DNA from: Azospirillum soli
GTDB taxonomy: Bacteria > Pseudomonadota > Alphaproteobacteria > Azospirillales > Azospirillaceae
Assembly (NCBI RefSeq): GCF_017876165.1
Contig: NZ_JAGINQ010000008.1
Span: forward strand, 62,001-126,000
Reading direction: 5' to 3'
DNA: 64,000 nucleotides
The position numbers were made by a program, and so were the translations under genes. Shown in pieces: positions 34,491 to 42,269 of this stretch (position 1 is the first letter of the stretch; every line of letters starts with the position of its first letter). The notes under the pieces were generated by a model. It worked only from the letters and a program-made list of their open reading frames with translations. It was not told the origin of the DNA and did not search any database.

Positions 34491-34826
34491 CTAACCCAGC
34501 GCGGCCAGGGCGGCATCGGCGCTGGCGTGCGTCTCGAACAGCGAGGAAAAGCCGCTTATTTCGAACACGGGGCGGACCGGGGCGGGGATGGCGGCCAGCA
34601 GGATGCGGCTGCGGGCCGGCTTGGCGCGCCTGGCCGCCTTCAGAAGGGAGCGCAGGCCCGCCGAGGTCAGCAGCGTCAGCCCGCCGCAATCCACGACCAC
34701 CACCGCCGGGCCGGGTTCCACGGCGGCGATCAGGCGGTTTTCGAAAGCGCGGGCGGTGGCGCTGTCGATGCGGCCGGTGGGGCGGAGGATGAGGACGCCG
34801 CCGCGCGATTCCTCGTCGATCTGCAT
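34491..34826 (-). CDS. STAS-domain anti-sigma factor antagonist-like protein
   Basis: A 111-residue single-domain STAS protein. The core strand VLILRPTGRIDSATARAFEN is followed by VVVVDCGGLTLLTSAGLRSL, where S55 aligns with the serine that is phosphorylated in SpoIIAA-type antagonists. Such proteins release a partner (anti-sigma factor or other target) in partner-switching pathways, but no anti-sigma kinase or sigma factor gene is next to it. It lies upstream of the PAS/GAF kinase gene and divergent from tssL. Length is normal for the family. Confidence 0.88.
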   Translation of the reverse strand: MQIDEESRGGVLILRPTGRIDSATARAFENRLIAAVEPGPAVVVVDCGGLTLLTSAGLRSLLKAARRAKPARSRILLAAIPAPVRPVFEISGFSSLFETHASADAALAALG

Positions 34827-34881
34827 GGTTCTATGCGCTCGTCATGGTGCTGCACGGAAAATGTGGCAATGCGGATCGGCG

Positions 34882-34911
34882 GTGACGACCGATTTCTGGG
34901 CCTGCTATACC
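34882..34911 (+). promoter_or_regulatory. Candidate promoter for the tssL-tssM-tagF cassette
   Basis: GTGACG (34882-34887) and TATACC (34906-34911) with an 18-bp spacer stand 46 bp before the tssL start, in the 131-bp divergent gap. The match is only moderate. Confidence 0.35.
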
Positions 34912-34957
34912 TGCACCCGCAAAAGGTCATTCACGGTGCAGAGCGGCGGTAGGGGCT

Positions 34958-36337
34958 ATGGGAACGGACGAGCGCTTCGGCGAGACGGCCGTGCAGGACG
35001 GTGGAACACCCGCGCGCATCCCGATGGGCGTGCCGGCGGGCTTGCGCGCCGTGCCCGCCTATCTGGCGGCCGGTCCGGCGTCGCGGGCGGAGCCGCGCAC
35101 ACACCTGCCCACCGCCGGTTTTCCTGTTGCCGGTTTGCCTATTGCCGACCTGCCAGTTGCCCGGCTGCGCGGGGCGGTGAACCCGCTGCTTGGCGCGGCG
35201 GGGCCGCTGCTCGACCTCGCCTCGCGGCTGCGCGACCGGGTCACGCACGAGGATCCGGAGGGGTTGCGCAACGTCATCCTCGCCGACCTGCGCCGGTTCG
35301 AGGCCGAGGCGGCCAGCGCCAGCCTCCCGGGGGAGGAGGTGCGCGTCGCCCGTTTCGCGCTGTGCGCCACGCTGGACGACGTGATCCGGGCAACGCCCTG
35401 GGGGGCGCGCTGCCGCTGGGTGCGCGAGGGGCTGGTCGCGACCATCGACCCCGACGCCAGCGGGCCGGACCAGTTTTTCGATCTGCTCGATACCATGCTG
35501 AGCGATCCGCGCCTGCACCGGCGGGAGTTGGAGCTGTTCTACGCCTGCCTGTCGCTGGGCTTCGAGGGCAAGTTCCGCGACCGCCCGCGCGGCGCGCACG
35601 ACCTCGCTCACCTGCGGGACGAGCTGTACCGCGTGCTGCGCCGGGTGCGCGGGGAGCGGGAACGGGCGCTGTCCCCGAACTGGCGCGGCATCGCCGAGAG
35701 TTTCCGTCCACTAGGCCTCGTGGTGCCGCCCTGGACCGTGGGGGTGGTCGCGGCGGCGCTGCTGGCCGTGCTGTTCGTGCAGCTGTCGGCCTCCCTGAAC
35801 GAGCGGGCGGCGCCGGTGGTGGCACGGCTGGGCGATCTGCTGCCCGACCGGCCCATCGAGATTTCCCGCCTCGCCCCGCCGCCCCCGCCCGCCGCCGGGC
35901 CGGCGCTGGCCACCCGCGTCACCAGCCTGTTGCAGCCGGAGATCCGGTCGGGTGCCGTGGCGATCCTGGCCGGCGACGACGGCGCGCTGGTCATCCGCAT
36001 CGAGGGGGCGGGCATGTTCGCCAGCGGCAGCGACGCCATCAAGGCGCGCTACCGCGCCGTGGTGGACCGCGTCGGGCAGGCGCTGGGTCCGGAGGCGGGG
36101 CATGTGGTGGTGGTCGGCCACACCGACGACCAGACGCCGCGCACCGGCCCGCTCTCCAACCCGCAGGCGCTGACCGAGGCGCGGGCGCTGGCCGTGCGCA
36201 AAATTCTGGAGCGCACCGTCGGCCCGGCGCGCCTGTCGTCGGAAGGGCGCGGCGACAGCGAGCCGCTCGCCCCCAACAGCACGCCGGCCAACCGGGGCGC
36301 CAATCGGCGCATCGATGTCCGGCTCTACCCGCAATAG
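34958..36337 (+). CDS. tssL: Type VI secretion TssL (DotU family) with C-terminal OmpA-like domain
   Basis: A 459-residue inner-membrane protein. An N-terminal Pro/Leu-rich stretch (including a repeated PVAGLPIADLPVARL pattern) leads to the DotU cytoplasmic domain (about 70-245: LRRFEAEAAS, ALCATLDDVI, FFDLLDTML, LELFYACLSLGFEGKFR). One membrane helix (about 258-278) follows, and then a periplasmic OmpA-like domain (about 330-457, VVVVGHTDDQTP, NRGANRRIDVRLYP) that should bind peptidoglycan. With TssM and TssJ, TssL forms the T6SS membrane complex. The next gene begins within or just after its last codons. Confidence 0.92.
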   Translation: MGTDERFGETAVQDGGTPARIPMGVPAGLRAVPAYLAAGPASRAEPRTHLPTAGFPVAGLPIADLPVARLRGAVNPLLGAAGPLLDLASRLRDRVTHEDPEGLRNVILADLRRFEAEAASASLPGEEVRVARFALCATLDDVIRATPWGARCRWVREGLVATIDPDASGPDQFFDLLDTMLSDPRLHRRELELFYACLSLGFEGKFRDRPRGAHDLAHLRDELYRVLRRVRGERERALSPNWRGIAESFRPLGLVVPPWTVGVVAAALLAVLFVQLSASLNERAAPVVARLGDLLPDRPIEISRLAPPPPPAAGPALATRVTSLLQPEIRSGAVAILAGDDGALVIRIEGAGMFASGSDAIKARYRAVVDRVGQALGPEAGHVVVVGHTDDQTPRTGPLSNPQALTEARALAVRKILERTVGPARLSSEGRGDSEPLAPNSTPANRGANRRIDVRLYPQ

Positions 36338-36347
36338 GCCGGTGTCC

Positions 36348-38312
36348 ATGCGCGCGCGTCGCCCCTCTCCGAAGACAAGCCTGCCTAAGGCTGATTTGGC
36401 CGTCACGCCGCGCCTGCGCTGGGGCGCGACGCTGGCGGCCGCCCTGGCGGTGGGGCTGGCCGGGTGGGTGCTGACGCCGCTGGCCGGGGCGGAGGGGGCG
36501 GGGCTTCGCTCCATGCCCATGCTGCTGGCGCTGGCCGCATGGCTGCTGCTGAACCGCCGCGAGGACGGACGGGAGCGCGCCGCCAACGCCCGGCTGGTCG
36601 AAGCGCTGGCCGCCGCCCGCGATCCGGAGTTGAAGGCCTCCCTGGAAGAACTGAGCACGGTGCGGGAGCGGCTGGACGCCGTGCTCGGCCGGCTGAAGAC
36701 GCAGCGCTTCGGCGCGCGCTGGGGCGGGCGCTATCTCTACCAGCTGCCTTGGTATCTGGTGATCGGCGCGCCGGGTTCGGGCAAGACGACGGCGCTGGCC
36801 AACGCGCGGCTGGGCGCGGCGCTGGGCGGCGGCGTGGACGGCATGCCGGTGCAGAATCTGGGCGGCACGCGCAACTGCGACTGGTGGTTCACCGACGACG
36901 CGGTGCTGATCGACACGGCCGGGCGCTACACCACGCAGGACAGCCGCCGCGCCGTGGACGGCCGGGTGTGGTCGGGGCTGCTCGACCTGCTGAAGGAGCA
37001 TCGGCCGCGCCAGCCGGTGAACGGCGTGCTGGTCACCATCAGCCTTGCCGATCTCGCGGACTGGAGCGCGGAGGAGCGGCACGGCCACGCCATCACCATC
37101 CGGCAGCGGCTGGGCGAACTGCGCGGGCATCTGGGCCTGCGGGTGCCGGTCTATCTGCTGTGCACCAAGGCCGATCTGGTGGAGGGCTTCGCCACCTACT
37201 TCGACCCGCTGGACCGGGCGGAGCGGGCGCAGATCTGGGGCATGACCTTCCCGGTGGAGGAGGGCGCGCAAGGCCCGCTCGGGCCCTTCCACACGCAGTT
37301 CGCGGCGCTGCTGCGCCGGCTGGACGAACGGCTGCTGGAACGGCTGCACCAGGAACCGGACATCCAGAGGCGCAGTTCGGCCTTTGCCTTCCCCTTGCAG
37401 ATGGCGGAGTTCGAGGCCGCCCTGTCCGATCTGGTGGACACCGCCTTCACCTCGGAGGCGGAGGAGGAGGCGCCCCTGCTGCGCGGCGTCTACTTCACCA
37501 GCGCCACCCAGGGCGGGGCGTCGGTGGAGGCTCCGGCGCAGACCTATTTCCTGGAACGGCTGCTGCCCGACGTGGTGTTCCCCGAAGCGAACCTCGTCGG
37601 CGTGGATCGCGCGCTGGAGCGGGCGCGGCGCCGCCGCAGCGCCTGGGCGGTTGGTGGTGCTCTGGCGGCCGGTCTGGCGCTGGGCCTGTTCTGGCTGAAC
37701 AGCCACCGCGCGAACGACGCGCTGATCGCCCGCGCCGAGGCCGCCGTCCTTGAGGCGGAGCGGGAGATCAGGGCGCTGGACACCCCGCCGCGCTCGCTGA
37801 CGCGGGTGGACGACACCGACTTCGCCGCCGTGCTGCCGGCGCTGGACGCCTTGCGCGCGCTGCCCGGCGGCTGGCTGGAGCGCGAGGGCTGGGCGCCCCT
37901 GTCCATGACCGGCGGGCTGTACCAGGGTGAACGGATCGGCCGGCCAGCGGTGGACGTGTACCAGCGGGCGCTGCGCAGCGTCTTCCTGTCGCGCATCGTG
38001 CTGCGGCTGGAGGAGCAGTTGCGCACCGGCTGGGCGCGGCCGGACCTGCTGAAGCTGTCCCTGCGCGCCTACCGGATGGTCGGCGGGCAGGAGGCCCTGG
38101 ACCCAGCCTTCCTGGCGGAATGGCTGGCCGCCGACTGGCAGCGCACGCTTCCCGGCCCCGCGCATGAGGGGCGGCGGCGGGCCTTGGGCGACCATCTGGC
38201 CGCGCTGTTCGAGGTGGGCTTCGCGCCGATCCCGGTGGACGAGGCGTTGGTCGCCCGCGTGGTCGAGGTGCTGAACCAGCCGTCCTTACCTTCTCCCCGG
38301 CCCGATTTATGA
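36348..38312 (+). CDS. tssM: Short TssM/IcmF-like type VI secretion protein
   Basis: A 654-residue inner-membrane protein. Two N-terminal membrane helices (about 22-60) precede an NTPase-like domain with Walker A GAPGSGKT (140-147) and Walker B VLIDTAGRYTT. A third helix lies at about 432-452. Only about 200 residues follow, whereas canonical TssM proteins run to about 1,100-1,200 residues, most of it periplasmic. The C-terminal half that contacts TssJ is thus missing. The stop overlaps the tagF ATG (ATGA). ATG 36315, inside tssL, is an alternative start. Confidence 0.88.
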   Translation: MRARRPSPKTSLPKADLAVTPRLRWGATLAAALAVGLAGWVLTPLAGAEGAGLRSMPMLLALAAWLLLNRREDGRERAANARLVEALAAARDPELKASLEELSTVRERLDAVLGRLKTQRFGARWGGRYLYQLPWYLVIGAPGSGKTTALANARLGAALGGGVDGMPVQNLGGTRNCDWWFTDDAVLIDTAGRYTTQDSRRAVDGRVWSGLLDLLKEHRPRQPVNGVLVTISLADLADWSAEERHGHAITIRQRLGELRGHLGLRVPVYLLCTKADLVEGFATYFDPLDRAERAQIWGMTFPVEEGAQGPLGPFHTQFAALLRRLDERLLERLHQEPDIQRRSSAFAFPLQMAEFEAALSDLVDTAFTSEAEEEAPLLRGVYFTSATQGGASVEAPAQTYFLERLLPDVVFPEANLVGVDRALERARRRRSAWAVGGALAAGLALGLFWLNSHRANDALIARAEAAVLEAEREIRALDTPPRSLTRVDDTDFAAVLPALDALRALPGGWLEREGWAPLSMTGGLYQGERIGRPAVDVYQRALRSVFLSRIVLRLEEQLRTGWARPDLLKLSLRAYRMVGGQEALDPAFLAEWLAADWQRTLPGPAHEGRRRALGDHLAALFEVGFAPIPVDEALVARVVEVLNQPSLPSPRPDL

Positions 38313-38947
38313 GCCCCGGCTTCGCGGTCGGCTTCCACGGCAAGGTGCCGGCGCGCGGCGATTTCGTCGGCCACGGCCTGCCGCGCGCGGTGCTGGGGCC
38401 GTGGGACGCGTGGCTGTCCGGCGCGCTGGGGGAGGCGGGACGGCGGCTCGGCGCGTCGTGGGAGCGGCTGTTCCCGGCAGCCCCGGTCTGGCGCTTCGCC
38501 CTGTCGGCCGGGCTATGCGGGGAGGCGCCCTTGGTTGGCGTGCTGATGCCCAGCGCCGACCGGGTCGGGCGGCTGTACCCCTTCACCGTGGCGGCGACCC
38601 TGCCCGGCGTGACCGACATCGCGTCGGTGCCGGTGGCCTGCGCCGGCTGGTTCGCCCGCGCCGAAGCGGTTGCGGCCGACGCCTGCCGCGCCGGGGCGGA
38701 CGTGGAGGGCCTGCCCGCCCGCATGGCGATCCTCAGCCGTCCGGAAATTGACAGATCGGAAACGGGCGAGGTGGTGAAAGGGCTGGTCGGCCCCTTGCCC
38801 GACGCCGCCAGCCTGTGGTGGAGCCGGGGCGGTGGGCGCGTCGCGCCGTCGCTGCTGACCTGTTCGGGAATGCCCGGCGGCGCGCGGCTGGCCGCCTTCC
38901 TCGACGGCGCCTGGACGCGCTGGGGCTGGGAGGATTTGGAGGGGTAG
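38309..38947 (+). CDS. tagF: Type VI secretion-associated protein TagF (ImpM family)
   Basis: A 212-residue cytosolic protein with the family signature near the start (VGFHGKVPARGDFVGHGLPR) and FALSAGLCG, ADRVGRLYPFT and WWSRGGG. TagF acts as a post-translational repressor of T6SS assembly in Pseudomonas and Agrobacterium, in the latter as a fusion to the phosphatase PppA. Here it is a stand-alone domain. Its ATG overlaps the tssM stop, so dosage is coupled to TssM. It ends the three-gene cassette. Confidence 0.9.
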   Translation: MSPGFAVGFHGKVPARGDFVGHGLPRAVLGPWDAWLSGALGEAGRRLGASWERLFPAAPVWRFALSAGLCGEAPLVGVLMPSADRVGRLYPFTVAATLPGVTDIASVPVACAGWFARAEAVAADACRAGADVEGLPARMAILSRPEIDRSETGEVVKGLVGPLPDAASLWWSRGGGRVAPSLLTCSGMPGGARLAAFLDGAWTRWGWEDLEG

Positions 38948-38959
38948 TCGGGGGGCTCG

Positions 38960-40003
38960 TCAGGCCGGGCGCATCGCCACGTAGCGCTGGAAGCGCAGCC
39001 CGCTGCCCAGCACGCACAGCCGCGCCCACCACAGTTGCAGCTCGCGGGCCAGCGCCTTCAGGACGCGGCCGTCGGGCACGGCGTTCTTCAGCATCTCGGC
39101 GAGGTGACGCACGCGGTCGACCACTTGGCGGCGGTGCTGTTGCGTCAAGTCCTCGACGATGCGGACGTCCAGGTTGCGCTGGGTCAGCTCGTCCGACATG
39201 CGGGTGCCGGACCAGGGATAGACCTCCATCGGCTCCTCGTCGCGCCAGCCGTTCCAGTTGTCCCAGGAGCTGGGCGTGCCCTCGATGACGTAGTCGAACA
39301 GCAGCACTCCGCCCTTCGGCTTGACGCAATCGCAGATGCGGTCGAGGAACACTTCCTTGTCGCGGACCCGGTGCACGATGCGGTCGGCCAGCACGAGGTC
39401 GAAGGCGCCGGCTTGGTTGAAATGGTCCGGGTCGTAATGGGCGATGGGCGCCTTCTTGGACACGCCCAGCGCCTTGGACCGGTCCATGCCCATCTTCGCC
39501 AGCAGCGGCGAGGGATCCAGCCCCGTCACCCAGGTGTCATAGCTGTTGACGATGGCCCGCGCCGGCCCGCCGAGCCCGACCGACAGATCCAGCACGCTTT
39601 TGGCCGGGTTCAGGCCGAAGGAGCGGACGGCGTCCACCATCCATTGCGGATCGCCGGGGCCGACGCAATCGTCACCCCACAGCATCTGGGCGCCTTCCGT
39701 GCGCGCCACCGACCAGACGGGCTCGCCATGCCGGTCCAGTTGCAGGGCCTCAAGCCGCTCCAGGTCAGCGTTGGGATTGGGGAGCGTCTCGGGCGCGGCC
39801 AGCGCCGCCGGCGCCACGGCGGCCGGCGCGGCACCGAAGCTGTCCACCGGACCGCGTAGCGGGCGTCGCGCGACGAAAGCCGGGCGCGGCGTGCGCGCCA
39901 GGTTGGAAAGGTCATAACCTTCCCACCAGGCGACGAACTTCGTCCGCCAATCCGGATTGCGCCAGCGATCTTGCTCCCGCAGGTCCAAGAGGGCTCTCCC
40001 CAC
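38960..40003 (-). CDS. Class I SAM-dependent methyltransferase
   Basis: A 347-residue cytosolic protein. About 80 N-terminal residues include an Ala/Pro-rich linker. The Rossmann core starts with SAM-binding motif I VLDLSVGLGG (137-146), then an acidic turn in TWVTGLDPSP and motif IV-like FDLVLADRIVHRV. A C-terminal helical extension (about 290-340) is present. The substrate is unknown; protein, lipid and small-molecule substrates all occur in this class. It is convergent with tagF and transcribed from the AT-rich gap 40004-40280, apart from the T6SS cassette. Confidence 0.85.
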   Translation of the reverse strand: MGRALLDLREQDRWRNPDWRTKFVAWWEGYDLSNLARTPRPAFVARRPLRGPVDSFGAAPAAVAPAALAAPETLPNPNADLERLEALQLDRHGEPVWSVARTEGAQMLWGDDCVGPGDPQWMVDAVRSFGLNPAKSVLDLSVGLGGPARAIVNSYDTWVTGLDPSPLLAKMGMDRSKALGVSKKAPIAHYDPDHFNQAGAFDLVLADRIVHRVRDKEVFLDRICDCVKPKGGVLLFDYVIEGTPSSWDNWNGWRDEEPMEVYPWSGTRMSDELTQRNLDVRIVEDLTQQHRRQVVDRVRHLAEMLKNAVPDGRVLKALARELQLWWARLCVLGSGLRFQRYVAMRPA

Positions 40004-40218
40004 AGCTACAAAGAATGCTTTTTAAGCAAATTCCATTACAGTCCGAACAAAACTATTTTGATCTTGCAATATAGGAGTAGTCTTCAGCGCAATCATTGTC
40101 AAGAAACTCTTCTTTAACCAGCTTTCATTATATTTCCTTGGATATCGGGAAAATTTTACGGGCTTTCCTACAGGCCGTGACCGGATGGAGGCGGCCGGAC
40201 GCCATTGGGCCGGCCGCG
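40004..40218. other. AT-rich divergent intergenic region
   Basis: The segment from about 40010 to 40160 is much more AT-rich than its surroundings (for example TTTCATTATATTTCC) and shows no supported reading frame. It should hold the methyltransferase promoter on the minus strand; no confident hexamer pair was found. The plus-strand NUDIX promoter is at 40219-40247. Confidence 0.45.
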
Positions 40219-40247
40219 TTGCGGCATCGGCGTCCACTCCCTATAGT
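40219..40247 (+). promoter_or_regulatory. Sigma70-like promoter for the NUDIX-exonuclease pair
   Basis: TTGCGG (40219-40224) and TATAGT (40242-40247) are separated by 17 bp. The predicted transcript would begin about 27 bp before the GTG start at 40281. Confidence 0.65.
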
Positions 40248-40280
40248 CCGTTGGCGAACCACCCCTTGAGGAGCTTCGGC

Positions 40281-40871
40281 GTGCCGCACAAGACCGGCAA
40301 TCCCTGGACCATCCTGACCACCAAGCCGATCTACGAGAACCCTTGGATGAAGGTGGTCGAGCACGACGTGCTGAACCCCAAGGGCAACCCCGGCATCTAC
40401 GGCGTGATGCACGCGCAGCACCTCGCCACCGGCGTGGTGCCCATCGACGACGACGGCTGCATCACCCTGGTCGGGCAGTATCGCTTTCCGCTGGGCCAGT
40501 ACAGCTGGGAGATTCCGGAAGGCGGCGGCAAGAAGGGCGTCGATCCGCTGGTCTCGGTGCAGCGGGAATTGCTTGAGGAAACGGGTCAGACCGCCCGCCA
40601 CTGGCTGCCCATCCTGACCCTGCACCTGTCCAACAGCATCACCGACGAGACCGCCTACTGCTATCTCGCCTGGGGGCTGGAGCATGGCGAGGCGGAACCG
40701 GAGGAAACCGAGGAACTGCAACTGCGCCGCGTTCCCTTCGCCGAGGCCTACGCCATGGCGATGCGCGGCGACATAACCGACGCCATCGCGGTCGCCAGCC
40801 TGCTGAAGGTCCGCCTGATGGCCCTGGAGGGCGAGTTGCCCGAAGACGTCACCAAGCTGATTCTGGGCTGA
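40281..40871 (+). CDS. NUDIX hydrolase (ADP-ribose pyrophosphatase-like)
   Basis: A 196-residue cytosolic hydrolase. GTG 40281 is chosen because GAGGAG (40267-40272) lies 8 nt upstream and the family fold begins right after it. The Nudix box core is VQRELLEETGQ, preceded by WEIPEGGGKKG. The first glutamate of the classical GX5EX7REUXEEXGU pattern is not obvious, while the catalytic REXXEE part is intact. Layout resembles the ADP-ribose or sugar-nucleotide pyrophosphatases. Its TGA overlaps the next ATG (TGATG), coupling it to the exonuclease gene. Confidence 0.88.
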   Translation: MPHKTGNPWTILTTKPIYENPWMKVVEHDVLNPKGNPGIYGVMHAQHLATGVVPIDDDGCITLVGQYRFPLGQYSWEIPEGGGKKGVDPLVSVQRELLEETGQTARHWLPILTLHLSNSITDETAYCYLAWGLEHGEAEPEETEELQLRRVPFAEAYAMAMRGDITDAIAVASLLKVRLMALEGELPEDVTKLILG

Positions 40872-41518
40872 TGCACGCACCCATGCACGCCCCTACGCAC
40901 GCGGTCGCTATCGACTTCGAAACCGCCAACGAGACGCGCACCAGCGCGTGCTCCATCGGCGTCGCCTGGATCGAGGGCGGGCGGGTGGTCGCCACCGAAG
41001 AGCATCTGATCCGCCCGCGCGAGATGCGCTTCAACCCCTTCAACACCGCTGTCCACGGCATCCGGCCCGAGGACGTGGCCGACGCGCCGGAGTTTCCGGA
41101 AGTTTGGGCACGCATCCGCGAGCGGGTGGACGGGCGGCTGGTGCTGGCCCACAACGCGTCCTTCGACCTCAGCGTTCTGCGGCACACGCTGGGCGACTAT
41201 GGGCTGGCGTGGCCGGTCTGCTCCTACCTGTGCACGGTGGTGCTGGCCCGGCGGGCGTGGCCGAACCTTGCCGCGCACAAGCTGAACTATCTGGCGGAGT
41301 TCCTGGGCATCGCGCTCGACCACCACCGGGCGGGCAGCGACGCCGAGGCCTGCGGGCGCATCGCGCTGGCCGCCGCGCGAACCCTGGGGCTGGAGCAACT
41401 GTCCGACATCGCCGAGGCGACGGGGATCACCTTCGGGCAACTGACGCCGGACGGCTACACGCCCTGCAAGGGCGGCAATCCGCCGAGGCGCCGCCGGCTG
41501 TTGCCGATCAGCGCGTAG
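40871..41518 (+). CDS. 3'-5' exonuclease, DnaQ/epsilon-like (DEDDh)
   Basis: A 215-residue protein. The DEDDh exonuclease domain shows ExoI motif VAIDFETAN (D15, E17), ExoII LVLAHNASFDLSVL and ExoIII HHRAGSDAEACG with the His and Asp. It ends with a basic tail (PPRRRRLLPISA). It is shorter than DnaQ and lacks a clear polymerase-binding C-terminus, so a repair or nucleotide-trimming role is likelier than replication proofreading. It is cotranslated with the NUDIX hydrolase, which suggests shared nucleotide or nucleic-acid sanitation; that link is inference. Confidence 0.88.
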   Translation: MHAPMHAPTHAVAIDFETANETRTSACSIGVAWIEGGRVVATEEHLIRPREMRFNPFNTAVHGIRPEDVADAPEFPEVWARIRERVDGRLVLAHNASFDLSVLRHTLGDYGLAWPVCSYLCTVVLARRAWPNLAAHKLNYLAEFLGIALDHHRAGSDAEACGRIALAAARTLGLEQLSDIAEATGITFGQLTPDGYTPCKGGNPPRRRRLLPISA

Positions 41519-41520
41519 CC

Positions 41521-42153
41521 TCAGCCGCCGAGGTTCACGATCTCCACGCGGCGGTTCTCCGCCGCCTTGGGATCGTCGGGGATCAGCGGCTCCCGCGCGC
41601 CCATGCCCGACGCGTCCAGCCGGTCGCGCCGGATGCCGTGCTTTTCCGTCAGATAGTCCACCACCGCCTTGGCCCGGCGCTGCGACAGGGCGAGGTTCAC
41701 CGCGTCGCCGCCGACCGAATCCGTGTGGCCGACGATGCGGAAGCGCGTGTCGCCCGCCTCCTTGGCCGTCATCACCGCGCCGACACGGTCGAGCACCGCG
41801 CGCGATTCCGGCCGGATGCGGGCGGAGTTGAAGTCGAAATTGATCCGGAAGGCCGCGCGCAGCTCGACCGTCGGAGCCGCGACCGGGGCGGGCGGGGTCG
41901 GGACGGGCACCCGCGCCGGGGCCTGCACGGGCGGCGGTACGGAAGGCTGCGGTACGGGTGGCGCAACCGTCGCCGGGGCGGCGCGCTTCATCGACACTGG
42001 CGGGCAATCCGGTCCGGCGGTGCCCAGCAGGGCCGCCTGGATTTCGCATTCGCTGGGATTGGGGCCGAGAGGGGTGGTCTGGGCGAGCGCCGGGCCCGTC
42101 AGCGCCAAACCCGCCAACATCCCCAATCCGCCCAAGGTCTTTCCGTATCGCAT
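41521..42153 (-). CDS. OmpA-family outer-membrane protein
   Basis: A 210-residue exported protein. The signal peptide (MRYGKTLGGLGMLAGLALTG) is likely cleaved after ALA before QTTPL. A Pro/Val/Ala-rich linker (about 50-95) leads to an OmpA-like domain (about 98-210) with INFDFNSARIRPES, RIVGHTDSVG, NLALSQRRAKAVVDYL and AENRRVEI, which binds peptidoglycan. There is no beta-barrel, so it is a periplasmic or surface-tethered protein of the kind often annotated OmpA/MotB C-terminal-like. It is convergent with the exonuclease, with stops 2 nt apart. Confidence 0.88.
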   Translation of the reverse strand: MRYGKTLGGLGMLAGLALTGPALAQTTPLGPNPSECEIQAALLGTAGPDCPPVSMKRAAPATVAPPVPQPSVPPPVQAPARVPVPTPPAPVAAPTVELRAAFRINFDFNSARIRPESRAVLDRVGAVMTAKEAGDTRFRIVGHTDSVGGDAVNLALSQRRAKAVVDYLTEKHGIRRDRLDASGMGAREPLIPDDPKAAENRRVEIVNLGG

Positions 42154-42269
42154 GGCGGCATTGTCCAAGCTCCCGCGGGTCCCGTCAAATTCCGCGTGGA
42201 ACAGTCGTGCGTGCCTCTGTACGATCCCGTTCCCGAACTTTCGTACGGGGCATCTGGGAGGAAAGAAGT

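Noticed and set aside
36039..38195. A 718-codon minus-strand frame across tssM
   Set aside because: It is antisense to TssM with its Walker motifs; composition is Arg/Pro/Gln-rich with no domain.
36348..38312. Short tssM as a frameshifted pseudogene
   Set aside because: The frame is open, and its stop overlaps the tagF ATG in a normal ATGA coupling. No remnant of the missing C-terminus is readable in other frames before tagF.
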